A DNA stretch of 7,146 nt from positions 1 to 7,146 of the forward strand of contig JAITVR010000200.1 of NCBI GenBank assembly GCA_031285695.1, written 5' to 3'. The notes below the pieces were generated by a model. That model saw only the letters and a list, made by a program, of their open reading frames with translations, was not told the DNA's origin and made no database searches. The translations under genes were made by a program, and so were the position numbers. Below are positions 5,889-7,146 of the stretch, one piece after another. Every line of letters begins with the position of its first letter. Within the stretch, counting starts at the first letter, position 1. Source of the DNA: Prevotellaceae bacterium. GTDB taxonomy: Bacteria > Bacteroidota > Bacteroidia > Bacteroidales > UBA932.

Positions 5889-6974
5889 ATGGCAAAACCT
5901 ACCAAAAAATCAATGCTCAACGAAGTAATCAAGCACGTTGACATTAAAAAAATAAACTCAACTCCCATCATCGACGCTATGCGCGATATGTCGTTTGCCT
6001 CGCGCGAAACGGCGCGCGCCACCGATATTTTTCAGCGCATGGTAGCCGATAAGGCTTGCAGCAACATACTCACGCTGGCCGGCAGCACTAGCGCAGGCGG
6101 CTGCATGCAGGTGTACGTGGATATGGTGGAGTGCAACATGATTGACGCCGTGGTTTCCACCGGCGCATCAATTATCGACATGGATTTTTTCGAAGCGCTC
6201 GGCTACAAGCACTACAAGGGCTCGCAGTTTGTTGATGATTCGCAGCTGCGTTCGCTGTACATCGACCGCATTTACGACACCTACATTGACGAGGTGCAGC
6301 TGCAAGATTGCGACAGCGCTATCAAAAAAATTGCCGACTCGCTTGAGCCACGCCCGTACTCATCGCGCGAATTTATTTGGGAAATCGGAAAGTGGCTGAC
6401 CAAAAACGCGAAGAAAAAAAATTCGCTCATTCAAACCTGCTACCAAAAAAACGTTCCCATTTTCGTACCTGCCTTCAGCGATTGCAGCGCAGGCTTTGGC
6501 TTGGTAATGCATCAGGTAGAAAAAATGAAGAAGGGGCAGCCCTACGTTACCATCGATTCGGTAGCCGATTTCCGTGAGCTTACCGACATCAAGATTAAGG
6601 CCAAAACCACCGGACTGCTCATGGTAGGCGGCGGCGTGCCCAAAAACTTTGCGCAGGACACCGTGGTGTGCGCCGAATGTTTGGGTCACGATGTACCCAT
6701 GCACAAGTACGCCATTCAAATTACCGTAGCCGATGTGCGCGACGGCGCCTGCTCAAGCTCCACCCTCAAGGAAGCCAGCAGCTGGGGCAAAGTCGATACC
6801 GTGTACGAGCAAATGGTGTATGCCGAAGCCACCACCGTTATTCCCTTGCTTGGCAGCTACGCTTACCACAAGGGCTCGTGGAAAAACCGCAAGCCGCGCG
6901 AATTTGCCAAGCTATTTGCATCAAAAAAATCAGTAGGGAAGCCTGCGCCTAAGGCTGTAGTAAAGAAGAAGTAA
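5889..6974 (+). CDS. Deoxyhypusine synthase-like protein, probable polyamine aminobutyltransferase (homospermidine-synthase type)
   Basis: This is a 361-residue cytoplasmic protein of the deoxyhypusine synthase (DHS) superfamily. DHS uses NAD to release an aminobutyl group from spermidine, carries it on a catalytic lysine, and passes it to eIF5A. Bacteria have no eIF5A, and bacterial homologues are regarded as making homospermidine or as unresolved. Visible family motifs are LTLAGSTSAGG (61-71, Rossmann-type NAD site), VVSTGASIIDMD (88-99), VPIFVPAFSDCSAG (189-202), GLLMVGGGVPKNF (242-254), and SSWGKV (297-302) with Lys301 at the position of human catalytic Lys329. Glu295 fits human Glu323. 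Asn253 stands where human DHS has His288, and the second Asp of the TDGSLGD-type motif is absent, suggesting an altered substrate site. The C-terminus is Lys-rich (346-361). The gene follows the arginine decarboxylase and ends before a strong terminator, so the pair is a likely unit. Exact substrate and product are inferred, not shown. Confidence 0.88.
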   Translation: MAKPTKKSMLNEVIKHVDIKKINSTPIIDAMRDMSFASRETARATDIFQRMVADKACSNILTLAGSTSAGGCMQVYVDMVECNMIDAVVSTGASIIDMDFFEALGYKHYKGSQFVDDSQLRSLYIDRIYDTYIDEVQLQDCDSAIKKIADSLEPRPYSSREFIWEIGKWLTKNAKKKNSLIQTCYQKNVPIFVPAFSDCSAGFGLVMHQVEKMKKGQPYVTIDSVADFRELTDIKIKAKTTGLLMVGGGVPKNFAQDTVVCAECLGHDVPMHKYAIQITVADVRDGACSSSTLKEASSWGKVDTVYEQMVYAEATTVIPLLGSYAYHKGSWKNRKPREFAKLFASKKSVGKPAPKAVVKKK

Positions 6975-6981
6975 AGTTTTT

Positions 6982-6995
6982 CTTGTTATAACAAG
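6982..6995. repeat. Perfect 14-bp palindrome after the DHS-like gene
   Basis: CTTGTTATAACAAG is perfectly self-complementary and starts 7 nt after the stop codon, ahead of the main terminator. It has no loop as RNA, so it is either a protein-binding dyad or incidental structure beside the terminator. Confidence 0.4.
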
Positions 6996-7001
6996 GTAAC
7001 G

Positions 7002-7034
7002 AATGCACGAATATACCATATTCGTGCATTTTTT
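7002..7034 (+). terminator. Intrinsic terminator of the decarboxylase/DHS-like unit
   Basis: A perfect 13-bp stem, AATGCACGAATAT (7002-7014) with ATATTCGTGCATT (7018-7030), closes on a 3-nt ACC loop and runs into a T tract (7029-7034). It lies 27 nt after the DHS-like stop codon, the textbook position and form for a Rho-independent terminator. Confidence 0.88.
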
Positions 7035-7087
7035 ATCGTGAAAAAACCGCCGTTTGCCGAAAAATGCCTAATTTCAACCGAATTTTC

Positions 7088-7119
7088 TTTGTGCGGAGTG
7101 GGGCGGTGTTGTATTTTTG
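7088..7119 (+). promoter_or_regulatory. Bacteroidota-type promoter for a gene beyond the right edge
   Basis: TTTG at 7088-7091, a 20-nt spacer and TATTTTTG at 7112-7119 match the Bacteroidota consensus at every defined position. Transcription should begin near 7125. The following A-rich stretch resembles the start-codon contexts of the other genes here, and the window ends in AT, so the next base may complete an ATG. It follows the terminator at 7002-7034, so it opens a new transcription unit. Confidence 0.7.
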
Positions 7120-7146
7120 CACCGAAAATTAAAAAGAACACAAAAT

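Noticed and set aside
6142..6952. Open frames of 66-119 residues in other frames of the DHS-like gene.
   Set aside because: All lie within the DHS-like coding region and have no independent start signals or motifs.

Overview
The window looks like a chromosomal segment of a member of the Bacteroidota. The evidence is a FISUMP-domain secreted protein, several promoters of the Bacteroidota type (TTTG or TTG, a spacer of about 19-21 nt, then TAnnTTTG), A/T-rich starts without clear Shine-Dalgarno sites, and AT-rich intergenic DNA. The genus cannot be named from this sequence. No rRNA, tRNA, CRISPR array, transposase or phage gene is visible.

Layout. Positions 1-4617 read leftwards (minus strand) as two transcription units. 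The first is trkH (4617-3175), a potassium-uptake pore subunit, followed 14 nt later by a secreted TPR-repeat protein (3160-2291). This unit ends at a complex AT-rich palindrome (2218-2290). The second unit starts from a TACCTTTG element at 2034-2027. It encodes a large secreted FISUMP-domain protein (1820-147) and, 16 nt further on, the first 43 codons of another secreted protein that runs off the left edge (130-1).

Positions 4694-6974 read rightwards. A well-formed promoter (4694-4723) is followed by about 430 nt without a convincing gene. Next come a pyruvoyl-dependent arginine decarboxylase (5151-5795), a 93-nt gap filled by a large inverted repeat, and a deoxyhypusine-synthase-like protein (5889-6974). 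A strong intrinsic terminator (7002-7034) closes the unit. Another good promoter (7088-7119) at the right edge probably drives a gene starting just outside the window.

How the genes fit together. The decarboxylase makes agmatine from arginine. Bacterial DHS homologues have no eIF5A to modify and are generally thought to transfer aminobutyl groups between polyamines, for example to make homospermidine. The pair therefore looks like a polyamine module, arginine to agmatine to (putrescine) to homospermidine or a related polyamine. No agmatinase or N-carbamoylputrescine-route gene is inside the window. The trkH-TPR pair and the FISUMP pair have no evident functional link to it.

The points most worth following up are the substrate of the DHS-like enzyme, the long leader of the decarboxylase gene, and the two elaborate intergenic palindromes. 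I found no clear sign of an entirely new multi-gene system.
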